64,000 nucleotides of DNA from Alloascoidea africana. Lineage: Eukaryota; Ascomycota; Alloascoideomycetes; Alloascoideales; Alloascoideaceae. The stretch spans positions 1 through 64,000 of the forward strand of contig JAKTTT010000009.1 in the NCBI GenBank assembly GCA_030581615.1, in the 5' to 3' direction. The notes beneath the pieces were generated by a model. The model had not been told where the DNA came from. It did not search any database and was given only the letters and a program-made list of their open reading frames with translations. The position numbers and the translations under genes were made by a program. Positions 55,139 through 64,000 of the stretch are shown here, piece after piece; position 1 is the first letter of the stretch; each line of letters starts with the position of its first letter.

Positions 55139-57085
55139 TTACGAGTAAAGCTTCTCCAAATCAAAGTTCTTTCTCCATTTTGGCCCATACACCCTGATAA
55201 TAATGAGATTAACAGCAAATACAGCAGGTAACAAAGCATACAATGTGGCAGTCCATCCAATTCCCATTGACGAAATTTGGGTCTCGTTAACAAAGGTTTC
55301 AATAGCGGCCAGGGTCATTCTAACCAAATTGTTCAGAGCAATTGCACTTGCACCTCGGCCAGGAAGCGTATCCACCAAATATGTCGCAGTGGTGCCAAAC
55401 ACAATCATAGAGGACGCACCAAACAGAGCGGTCCCAATCAAAGGGACAACCCAGTGTAATTTTTCGTGCATCGTCCATCCAAATATAAGAATTGAAATGG
55501 GGAGAACAATAGCTGCAACAAAAGTGTTTTCAGCGAGTCGTGATTCAGGGACAAAAACTCCGTTATTGCGTTTCATTTCCCTCTTGACAATCCTATCTGA
55601 CCATTTCCCACCAAATACTGAAGAGATTATATAGGCAATGGAATTGGGTATATACATGAGCCCGACTATTGTTGTGGAAAAATTGTAAGGATCTCGCGAG
55701 TAGCCATACTCAAGTGTCAGATTGATAAAGAAAAGCGTAAAGTAGGTGATGGATCCGTAGAGAATAACACACGCGACTGGCGGGAACATGAGAAACTTTA
55801 CAGAGTGTAGCGGCTGAATAAAGTAAAAATATAGCTTTTGTCCAAGCGTCATCTCGTTTATCGTCTGTTGTCTCGAGTTGTTTCTTGAAACCACAACGAA
55901 GCTGGTTCCAGCGTAACTTGCCTGGGACTCTAGATCATGACCACCACCTACTCCACTGTTGGCATTGGAGAAAGCTCTATCCAGAGTCATTGTTGGATAC
56001 AAAAGATCGATGGCAGCGCCGCCCTCTTCTTCGATTATAATAGACTTTGTTCGCTGAAGCTGTTCACCACTTTCACCACTTGTTTTGGTGGTAGAGGCCA
56101 CGCGATATGATCGGGGACTGGTTTCTTCATTTTTGGCACCCTCCTTGTCATCTTCCTCCTCGTCGGAACTTGGCAAGTCCTCCATTTCCTGATCTGCGGG
56201 TTGTTCATTTTTGTTTTTCCCTAAATTGTCCGCAGATTTCAGCTCTTTTTCACTCCCATTGCCATTTTCTCCAGCAGCAGTTGAGCCGGCTCTCTGCACT
56301 ACTGATTCTGATTCTGATTCTGCCTCTGCTCCGGTGCCTGTTTCAATCTCTACTTTCTGCAAGGCTGTGAGAGTTTCTGGAAGAAGGAAAACAATCCCGA
56401 TCAAGATGACAAATGCCAAAACCACTAGAAAATACTGCGTTGCTCTCCAACCCCATTTTCCTGTAAGAGCACCTCCGAAAATGGGCGCAAGCAAAGGTGC
56501 CATGAGCATTCCCAGATAATAATAACCCATTGCTTGGCCTCTTTCTATCGGAATATACAAATCGCTTATGCTTCCTCCCCCAACGGCTTGGACAGAGGCA
56601 GCACACCCTCCAGACAAAATTCGGAAAGCAAGCAGCATGCCAATACTTTTGGCCTGGCCGCACCCGATCGTAAATCCAACATACAGTCCAAACGAAACAA
56701 GATAAATTGACCGTCGTCCAAAACTCTCGGACAGAGCAGACCACCACATAGGCATGATTGCCAGTGCCAAAATATAGATGCCAAACGTGATGTTTACCAT
56801 CGACGTGGTGGACGAGAACTCATCCGCGATCGGCGAGATCGCAGGCAGCATTATTGACGTGCCCATAGGCGCTATGAGGGTGGCGGATCCAATTATGAGG
56901 ACAATAACATTCTTTACAGAATCTGGATAGCGTTTTGGTTGTTTGTATTCCGGGATGATTGGTAAAGAAGCAAGCAGACCTCGACGTTGTTTTCTCGGCA
57001 CAACCAACTTGGGGTCAAAGCCAAACAAGTTGGCAAATTTCCAACCGCGTTTGGACTTTTCAGGGTCGGAATCGTTGTCACTCAT
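55139..57085 (-). CDS. MFS drug:H+ antiporter, Qdr3/Dtr1-like (copy 2)
   Basis: A single exon of 648 residues, paralogous to the exporter at 42303-44321 over the membrane parts: APMGTSIMLPAISPIADEF, SESFGRRSIYLVSF, LSGGCAASVQAVGGGSISDL, GKWGWRATQ and an ending of KWRKNFDLEKLYS against KWRRQMDLEKLYS. The N-terminus is shorter and the central loop (about 245-400) is a different Glu/Ser-rich sequence, partly built from repeats (about 56300-56330). Family function is proton-driven export of drugs, polyamines or organic acids at the plasma membrane; the substrate is not predictable. The two copies lie 11 kb apart with unrelated genes between. Confidence 0.9.
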   Translation of the reverse strand: MSDNDSDPEKSKRGWKFANLFGFDPKLVVPRKQRRGLLASLPIIPEYKQPKRYPDSVKNVIVLIIGSATLIAPMGTSIMLPAISPIADEFSSTTSMVNITFGIYILALAIMPMWWSALSESFGRRSIYLVSFGLYVGFTIGCGQAKSIGMLLAFRILSGGCAASVQAVGGGSISDLYIPIERGQAMGYYYLGMLMAPLLAPIFGGALTGKWGWRATQYFLVVLAFVILIGIVFLLPETLTALQKVEIETGTGAEAESESESVVQRAGSTAAGENGNGSEKELKSADNLGKNKNEQPADQEMEDLPSSDEEEDDKEGAKNEETSPRSYRVASTTKTSGESGEQLQRTKSIIIEEEGGAAIDLLYPTMTLDRAFSNANSGVGGGHDLESQASYAGTSFVVVSRNNSRQQTINEMTLGQKLYFYFIQPLHSVKFLMFPPVACVILYGSITYFTLFFINLTLEYGYSRDPYNFSTTIVGLMYIPNSIAYIISSVFGGKWSDRIVKREMKRNNGVFVPESRLAENTFVAAIVLPISILIFGWTMHEKLHWVVPLIGTALFGASSMIVFGTTATYLVDTLPGRGASAIALNNLVRMTLAAIETFVNETQISSMGIGWTATLYALLPAVFAVNLIIIRVYGPKWRKNFDLEKLYS

Positions 57086-57621
57086 TCAGATTCTGATTAC
57101 AATTTTTGTTTCGTTTGTTGTGTGAAAACGGAGCTCTATGGAAAGAGTAAGAGAAAAGAGAAAGCGGGACAGCACCAAGACTTATACGAGCGGAGTTAGG
57201 CGGATTAAAGCGACCTACCTCCATATGGTATCAATACGAGTTCTCCAGAAAAAATCGTACACTTTTAGTCCCTCCGCCCAAGAAACCGCAAAGAGTCAAA
57301 AGGAACAGAAGCAATCTTTCTCCCGTCTGCATCCTAGTGACGAGATGAAATTTTTCCTAGGCCTTAAAAAAGCTTTCGACGGGTATTGCATTGCATGGCA
57401 AAGACTATTAGAGATTAGCAACAGTATGTCGGAGCACAGATTGGCATTAAGGTTCTGTAAAATAGCAAAATCATTGTAAGAGCAAAAGGTCTCAATTGGC
57501 AACGGGTGGGCGATTAATCCGTGAATGCATCTCTTCGTAACTAAGTTAAAGCGTTTTAACGACCAATATTAAGCGTACACTTTTAATACTATACAGTTCA
57601 GGTTCTCTAATCTCTCAAGCT
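57086..57621. promoter_or_regulatory. Intergenic region upstream of the second MFS exporter
   Basis: About 535 bp. A plus-strand open frame at 57138-57479 has no recognisable motif and is probably chance. The exporter promoter should lie in 57086-57400. Confidence 0.4.
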
Positions 57622-59893
57622 TCACTTTAACCAGCCATGCTTCCCGAGAAGATCAATCGTATATCCTTCATCAATTCCATTGTATTCTTCCTTGGCGCTA
57701 CCACTGAGTTCACCGTCGTCGCTATCTTCACCCTCGTTCAAATCAAGGTGCGCACTTTGTACAATGTCATACAAGGCATAGATTTGGTCGCCCTTGTTTT
57801 CCAACTCATTCAGAAATGTTCGAACATTCCGTACAAGCTTCTTACGTTTCTTGGTGTTCACAGATGGATCCTGATTGTCATATTGAGCCAAAAGCTGATG
57901 ACACGTTTTGCGAAGCTTATCATGCTCATCTTTCATTCCTCGAAATAAAAACTTAGCGGCGGCCTCTGAAGGTTGGGAAGGTCGTTGTGTGGGCTCTTCA
58001 ATCCACTGTGACTCGTTTCCTTCGGTGTCGTCGCCATTTTGTTCTCTTCTGCCGCCAGCTTTGTTTGCTCCAAGTCCTAGAGTAGAATAAACTCCTTTGG
58101 AATCGTTCCATTTTACACTGCTCTGTTTAGAAGTACTGTTCCTATGTGGAGGAAGCTGTTCATCCAAAAGATCAATAAGTCTTGGCGCACGAGACTCTTC
58201 TTCGGAATGAGAAACCCGTTGCTGCGAAGGTTGTACTTTGATTCTTTTAGAAGGAAGATTTCCCCAGATGTCAATGACCTCCGAGTCCTCACATTTAGAT
58301 GTTGTGTAATTCGGAAAATTCGAGTCTGATGTGTGGTCTTCGTCGCCGTCAGTGGCTTTGGCAAGTTTCACACTAGATAGCTTTTTTTCCAGATTCTTGA
58401 TCTCTTTTTTCAATTCAAGCTTTCTTTGTAACTTGGAAACGTTTGTCTCCAGGTTCATTATCGTGGTGTCCCCTTTGGTGTTAAAGTTTTCTTCTAAGAA
58501 TTGACTTTTTGAAGATCTTTCATTCCTTAATTGGTGAAGCTCCTTTAAAACCTCGCTAGCTACGGTCTCCCCGGAACCTTGGGAGGTTTGCATAAAGTTT
58601 GGTTTGGTCTCCTTAACCTCTTTTAGTTCTTTATGAAGTTGTTCATTTTGTCTTTGCAGGGCGCTGATGGTATTGTTGTCATTACTATTAGCTGCCAGTT
58701 GCTGTTTTAATATTGCGTTCTCTTCGTATAGACGTAGCTTTTCCATTTCCAGTTTTTGTATCGATTGTTCAAAATGTCCTGTAGATGATGCTCCACCAAC
58801 TTGTAATTTTTTGCATTCTTGTTGTGAGTAGAATAAGGCATTTTTATATTTTGTCAGTTTTTCATCAAGGTCCGTTGTTATTGTCACTTTCTCCTGCAAT
58901 TTTTTTTCCAGTTCGATTGTTTTAATCACTTTCTCCTTTAATTTTTTATTCAAGTTCCATATAGTTTCTTGCAAAGTCTGACGTTCATTGACGGAGAGTG
59001 AGTATTGTTTGCGAAGGTCATTCAACGCAGTTGTGAGCAGTTGATCACTCATTGATGATGGGACGCTGACAATGTTCCTGTGAGCATTATAGTCTCCTCT
59101 AGGTTTAGATCCATCCACAGAAAAAAGAGAAGTGTGTCCAGCCGGTAACAAAAGCTCCTCTGTGGCATCTTCAGGTTTGGGTTTGGCACCCATATTTCTA
59201 TTGGTGGTTCTGCTAGGCTGGATGGGATTAAACCCTTGTGGAATACCAAGTTCCCTAAACAGAGACTCCTCATCCGAATAACCTTTGTTCACCTCTCTTT
59301 GCATTCTATCCGGCCTTGGGGGTACCCTAGAGGACGCAGAGTTCGACGATTTGTAACGGTTTGAATTATGTGGTACAGGTTTGTAAGATTCAATTGTTGG
59401 GGAAGATCCTTTGACTTGGAAACTCGACGCTGTGTTGTACACAGAAACGGGCGATATATGTTTGGATAGATTGCTCTTAATAGTGGGAAAAGGTTAGTTT
59501 AGGCAAACCGTTAGTTAAAAAGTTTTGGCTTACATTTTGTTCTCTAGGTGCCTTAATGCCCAAATCCGTTGGATCACGGGAATCCAACCCTCCCATAGAA
59601 AAGTCTTTAAACTGCCTGTCCAGTTCGGATTGGGGAATTTCGGGAGATAATATATTTGAGAATTTTAAATCCGAATGTCGTGAATTGTCTGGAGCTGATG
59701 TATTGTTATCGTCTGTCGAAAAGCCAGTAAAGTCAAAGGAAACATCATTGCGTATCTTGTATTGGTGTGGTAGTTGTTGTCGTCGCTGCCGTTTTCCAGG
59801 CGCCTGTGGTTTCTGTGGTTTGCGATTTTTGTTCAACAAAGACAGATCTTGAAAGTTGCTGTCAAGGTTCAAACTAGTATCTGTAAAGTTCAT
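57622..59893 (-). CDS. Coiled-coil spindle-pole protein with Cep57/Ppc89-type C-terminal domain, two exons
   Basis: Exon 1 is 59893-59534 (MNFTDTSLNLDSNF...), the 58-bp intron is 59533-59476 (GTAAGC...CTAAC...AAG), and exon 2 is 59475-57622; the product has 737 residues. The first 240 residues are disordered. A long coiled coil runs from about 245 to 480 (heptads rich in Leu, Lys, Glu). At about 615-690 the sequence SEAAAKFLFRGMKDEHDKL ... KRKKLVRNVRTFLNELENKG, then DQIYALYDI, matches the Cep57 microtubule-binding domain pattern (ending in LEkKsdQIYaLYD) found in fission-yeast Ppc89, the spindle-pole scaffold. The role at the spindle pole is inferred. It is transcribed divergently from CSN6, 298 bp apart. 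Confidence 0.8.
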
Positions 59894-60191
59894 GCTTAAT
59901 AAATGTGTGTACTCGATAGTGGTTGAACAGGTTGTTCAATAGTGCAAGATAAAGTGAACGGAGCTGTCGACAACAGAAGCAAGCAATAAAATACCACTCA
60001 ACTCAGAAGATGGGGAGGAGGAAAAGAGTCGGAGTAAGAAATTCAATCAAGTGTTTGTTGATGGTTGGAAATAAAAACACAAAGTTGAACAGGAGAGATG
60101 TGGGGGTTGTCATGGCAACCGCGAAACACCTAACCTCTCTTCTCAAGATCACTTCTCCACGAGTCCCAAAGCCAAAAGCGAGGAATTGGAG
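59894..60191. promoter_or_regulatory. Divergent promoter of the Cep57-like gene and CSN6
   Basis: The 298 bp between the two start codons must serve both genes. No TATA box stands out; a short plus-strand open frame (60010-60195) in it is not supported. Confidence 0.5.
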
Positions 60192-61232
60192 ATGAGCAGC
60201 GCTTCGAGCCTCACCGTGGGATTGCACCCGCTGTCTCTGCTCAACATATCGGACAGTTGCACACGGGACCTGCTGAAAGGAGATGATACGCGCGGTATGG
60301 CAGAGGAGCGGCGAATTGGCATTCTGTGGTGCAAGCACTAATGTTGAGGTTGATATAGGGGTTGGCGCAATAATAGGCTCCCAGGATGGCAGAAAAATAA
60401 CAATTCTGAACTCGTTTCCAATCGCCACAGATGATAACTATATTGTGGACAAGTCTTACCTATTAGATCGAATGGAGCAGTGTAAGTATACGACCCAGGC
60501 ACTATGTTGGAAGTGGACATTACTGATTTCGTTCTAGTTAAGGCCATTTACGCAGGCCAGGAGCTTTTGGGCTGGTACCAGGTGGTCCGAGGCTCTGATA
60601 CACAACAGCTCGTCGAGTTGAGAGCATCTACTCTTTACCAGCAGCTGGCTGTTTTAAATGAATCACCGTTGCTGCTTCTGTTCAACAGGGACAAGGTAAA
60701 TTCAAACAGCCAGGAGCTGGACCAGAACCTGGAGAAGGCTACACTCCCGGTTTCGATTATGGAACCTTTTGTGGTGGGTCGAGGCAAATCAGGGTCGGCA
60801 CCAGAGCAGCTTGGGTTCAGAACAGTCTCGTTCAACATTGAAAGTGGCGATGCCGAAAAAATAGCGGTTGACCATGCCATCAGGGAGACGAATAACCAAT
60901 CCGACAGGCTTTCTTCTTTCAAGTCCAAATTGGCGAACCAGCTACAGTCGTTTCTGACGATGGAACAGAAGATAGGCCATCTACACGAGTATCTGAAGGG
61001 CGTGGAGAATGGAACCATAGTGCCAAATCACAATGCGCTCCAGAGCATTTCGTCTCTGGCCATTCTGCTTAGAAACCAAGAAGACAAAGCTCAGACAGGA
61101 GATTCGGAAAGAAGCACGGCAACTCTCGATTTCCAGATCCACAGCCAGGCCACGGCTCTGCTGGCTCTGGTCATGAAGACCACCGAGGCCGCGAGTGCTG
61201 AACGAGAACTAACGAAAGCCGCAAGCGGATGA
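60192..61232 (+). CDS. CSN6: COP9 signalosome subunit 6 (MPN- protein), three exons
   Basis: Exons: 60192-60294, 60359-60481 and 60538-61232, with introns of 64 bp (GTATGG...CACTAAT...TAG) and 56 bp (GTAAGT...TAG). The product has 306 residues. The joined protein reads VGLHPLSLLNISDSCTRDL, then GVGAIIGSQDGRKITILNSF, then MEQFKAIYAGQELLGWYQV, the MPN fold of Csn6/Rpn8. No JAMM metal-binding His-x-His is present, as expected for the inactive partner of Csn5. The distal region (ESGDAEKIAVDHAIRETNN, then a C-terminal helical hairpin) is typical of Csn6 rather than Rpn8 or eIF3f. The signalosome removes Nedd8/Rub1 from cullins, so it would regulate SCF ligases such as those using the F-box proteins in this window. 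Confidence 0.88.
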
Positions 61233-61403
61233 TCGTCTCGCCCGTGAATAGCTATGTTTATGACCTTCTAAAACTGAACTGCTTTCCCATGTTTCCCAAT
61301 TTCCATTTCCAAGGCGCTTAAACGTAAACATCCAGACATCTGCGTCAACAGCCATCTCCAGCCAGCCTTCCCAGCACATTCACTCTTCACCACCACCATA
61401 AGC

Positions 61404-62785
61404 ATGGAATACTACTCGTCTCTCAATGCCAGTTCGTTGGATGCGGACATCCCGACGCTGTTTGAGCTGATCTCCTCCGAGCAGTTGAGTGCCTTACTAT
61501 CGCCCTCTCTGCGGTACATTCTGGTTCACTATGCCCAAAGGTATCCACGGTACCTACTGCGGATTGCAAACAGATTCGAGGAGATTTATGCCCTGCTTAT
61601 GGGCATTGTGGAATACTACCATTTGAACAAATGGAATGGTAGCTTTACAGAACGGTTCTATGGCCTGAAAAGAGTTCGTGTTGGAGAGCTGAAAACTCTG
61701 CGGGCCAAATCTGTGGTACCTGAACTCCACGAAAAGGAACGAAGGCTTTCCAGAAACCAGGTCATTGGCAGTTTGCTCTATGTTGTAAGTGAATATTGAT
61801 TGCACGACTGATACGCACGTTGGGGGATGAAATACTGATTTTGACTTAGATCGGATTGCCTTACTTGAAAGAGAAACTGGAGATCAGGTTTCAAAAAATC
61901 AAGTCACAGTACTTAATCAGAGATGTCAACCTTGAGAGGAAAAGAGTTTACGAATCGAAAAATTACAAATCCATATTCAAATTTGAATCTGAGGTTCTGT
62001 TTATGAAGTTGTACCCGCTTGTTGAATTCCTGACAACCACCTCCAACCTATTTTTACAAATTCTCTATCTCTTTGGGAGAACGAATTATCATTCGTTGGT
62101 GGACTGGCTACTGAAACTTCGATATGCCAGGTTAACAAATTATGACTACGCTTTAGAACAGATATCAAACCAAAGCTCTAACAAGAGCACTGTGGCATCT
62201 GCTAACAGGCCCTTGTCTCCACTGGAAACAATTCTTGAGTTTATTACAAAGAACTTGTATCAGCCCGCCAAGAATATTTCCATGCTTAGCTTGGGATATG
62301 CTTTTCCTGTGGCCATTTTTTCACTCAAGTTTTTGGAATGGTGGTACGCTAGTGATTTTGCCAATCAGTTGGCTATGAAACAGAGAAACCTCTTGGACGA
62401 GACTCTACCGGTTCCGAGGCAGGCTGAATTGAAAACTAAATCTTCACCTGTTTCACAGGAACTACAAGACACTAAAGCTTTAGCTGTCTCCGAAAATGAA
62501 GAAAGGGAAAAAGCAGCCTCAAAAGGCAAACACTTGCACCGTAAAACTTTCAACAAGGGCCCAAATTCTGGAGCTTGTCCACTTTGTGGGAACCAGGTTA
62601 CAAACCCAACAGCTATCGAAACTGGATTTGTATTTTGCTACCCATGTATTCACAATTACTTGCAGAGTCAACCTTTAGAAACAGGAGGAAGGTGTCCAGT
62701 GACTGGTCAGCGCCTCTTGGGCTGTGAATGGAGTGAGATTGAAGGAAATTGGGCTGTGAATGGTCTGCGACGTTTGATGCTTTAA
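61404..62785 (+). CDS. PEX12: Peroxisomal RING ubiquitin ligase Pex12, two exons
   Basis: Exon 1 is 61404-61784 (MEYYSSLNASSLDADIPTLF), the 65-bp intron is 61785-61849 (GTAAGT...TTAG), and exon 2 is 61850-62785; the product has 438 residues. Pex12 with Pex2 and Pex10 ubiquitinates the import receptor Pex5 at the peroxisome membrane. The conserved N-terminal helix (PTLFELISSEQLSALLSPSL), several membrane segments and the C-terminal RING-like domain at about 369-415 are visible: CPLCGNQVTNP, then FCYPCIHNYL and CPVTGQRLL. This is the partial zinc-binding pattern that characterises Pex12 rather than a full C3HC4 RING. Length and order match the family. Confidence 0.94.
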
Positions 62786-64000
62786 TATACGCATTTTTAT
62801 GTTTGTCGCTCATCCTTCAAAAGGTTGACCGACTGTTATGACTTGTCAGAGAGCGTTTTTCTCTGTGAATAGATCCAATTTTTTCATCGCTCAACTAGGA
62901 TGTTTCGTATACAGTTTTGTGGTTTTTTATGTTTGACTAGTCTCAGTAGCATAGCTTTATTTGTGAATTTTGACCATTTTTTGAACTTTATTGCTCCCCA
63001 GATCTCAATTTGAAATTTATTTAAACAATTGAAAGCATAATTACTGTGGGGTTAAGGTATCCATGTTTTACCAGACATGCTGGATTACCAGTTTCAGCAG
63101 TTTGAAGGAAACACATCATGCCAATAATATTCACTATGCTGTAAGCGCTGAACAAAAGATTACAAGTTTTGATGCGTATTTTCAGTTCAAGATTCGCCCA
63201 AAACCTTGAACTAAGTTTTCGCTTATCCTTGTAACGAATGAAGGCAATTTACATGTTTAAACATACTTTGAACAACAGAAGAACTTGAGTAATGTGAAGT
63301 TTCTGCATCAATTATACCGTTGAGCTCAAAATCATATTCAGGAATTTGGAAGAAAAACATGAAAAAATCTGCTCTGCAGAAAAATTATGAATTGATATCC
63401 TCTACGCTTTTTAAAGAATAGCAGAGTTGATACTTATGATACGTTTAATGCATGGGAAAATGATTCGAGATTTTGTGTTTACATTGGAAAACCCTTTGTT
63501 GATCATCCTCACTGATTATGGGACAAACTGTTTCAGATGTGGAGAACAGCAAAACATAAGAATGATCTTGTGTATTTCTTATGGTTGTTTGGAATCTATC
63601 CTTGCAGTTTGCTGGACTTGTGATCATATACGTAACTCAATTCATGCATTTCCTTTCCAAGCGGTCTGTACTAGACGGAATCAGTCAAAGAGCATTTACT
63701 GCACAATCGTAATCGGTAGCTCTTTTCAGTCACGAGAAGTAACCAGATGTCTTAACATTTAGACCAAGTTGCTGGATCGAGAATTCTATGCTTGGGTCCA
63801 TTTACTGTTCTAAGTTCAAAGAATGTCTTTATCTTTTCCCGTGGAACTATTATCAAGTGTGATCAAGTTTTGAAAGAGTGCTGTGAATGTTGAGAATCTA
63901 TGAAACGGCTTAATGGAAAAGTCATCAACAAAAACCCACAAAAGTGTATGGAGATTAAACAAGTTGAAATGGGGTTTATAATCAAGAAATAATCTATTCT
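62786..64000. other. Gene-free right end of the window
   Basis: About 1.2 kb of AT-rich sequence after PEX12. A plus-strand open frame at 63427-63762 has no recognised motif. No tRNA, repeat or element was found. Confidence 0.5.

Noticed and set aside
57138-57479. 113-codon plus-strand frame between the second MFS gene and the Cep57-like gene
   Set aside because: Starts in the exporter promoter, no recognisable domain, unrelated to neighbours.
63427-63762. 111-codon plus-strand frame near the right end
   Set aside because: Overlaps an antisense frame of similar quality and shows no domain; probably chance.

Overview
The window is chromosomal DNA of an ascomycete budding yeast (Saccharomycotina-type). 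The evidence is the gene set (RRN6, SLM1, CHO1, PRM10, ATP3, FAL1, RQT4, SSL1, CIT1, SES1, FIG1, PEX12), compact genes with short introns of mostly 56-85 bp, 5' splice sites of GTAAGT/GTATGT/GTATGG type, CTAAC/TACTAAC branch sites and TAG/CAG/AAG acceptors. CTG codons fall on conserved leucines (for example in citrate synthase), so this is not a CUG-Ser yeast. It carries genes that Saccharomyces lacks or has lost in recognisable form: a COP9 signalosome subunit 6, a ZC3H3/Red5-type five-CCCH protein and a Cep57/Ppc89-type spindle-pole protein. It also has many more introns than Saccharomyces (about 20 in 12 genes here). Both points suggest a lineage outside the Saccharomycetaceae; the species is not identified.

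Layout. 1-5.73 kb is a transposon graveyard: broken Ty1/copia pieces (two reverse-transcriptase fragments separated by an LTR-like segment, then a 371-bp inverted repeat of the RNase H part), a Tc1/mariner transposase scrap, and an internally deleted pogo-type element with 35-bp inverted ends and TA target duplication. 5.73-8.14 kb is AT-rich and gene-free as far as can be seen. 8.1-23 kb is a minus-strand block: vacuolar ABCC transporter (VMR1/YBT1-like), a two-RRM protein, RNA polymerase I core-factor subunit RRN6, the TORC2 effector SLM1, phosphatidylserine synthase CHO1, and a DUF2408-like protein. 24-30.5 kb holds three tandem copies of an F-box/propeller-like gene, the first a pseudogene. 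31-38.5 kb is plus-strand: the five-finger CCCH protein, a small unidentified protein, a Q/S-rich unknown protein, and PRM10. 39-48.5 kb is minus-strand: ATP3, FAL1 (five exons with an 11-nt micro-exon), a Qdr3-like drug/polyamine transporter, RQT4, SSL1. CIT1 and a GH5 hydrolase follow on plus; SES1, FIG1, a second Qdr3-like transporter and the Cep57/Ppc89-like protein on minus; CSN6 and PEX12 on plus. The last 1.2 kb shows no gene.

The genes are ordinary housekeeping functions (transcription initiation by Pol I and Pol II, splicing/exon junction or rRNA processing, mitochondrial energy metabolism, translation, membrane lipid synthesis, peroxisome import) with no operon logic. Two mating-related membrane genes (PRM10, FIG1) and two paralogous MFS exporters are dispersed among them. 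Points that deserve a second look are the FAL1 micro-exon, the retained RNA-surveillance, signalosome and spindle-pole genes, the F-box tandem family with signs of gene conversion, and the palindromic copia fossil. Exon joins were worked out by eye from splice motifs, reading phase and family similarity; each spliced total given is a whole number of codons.
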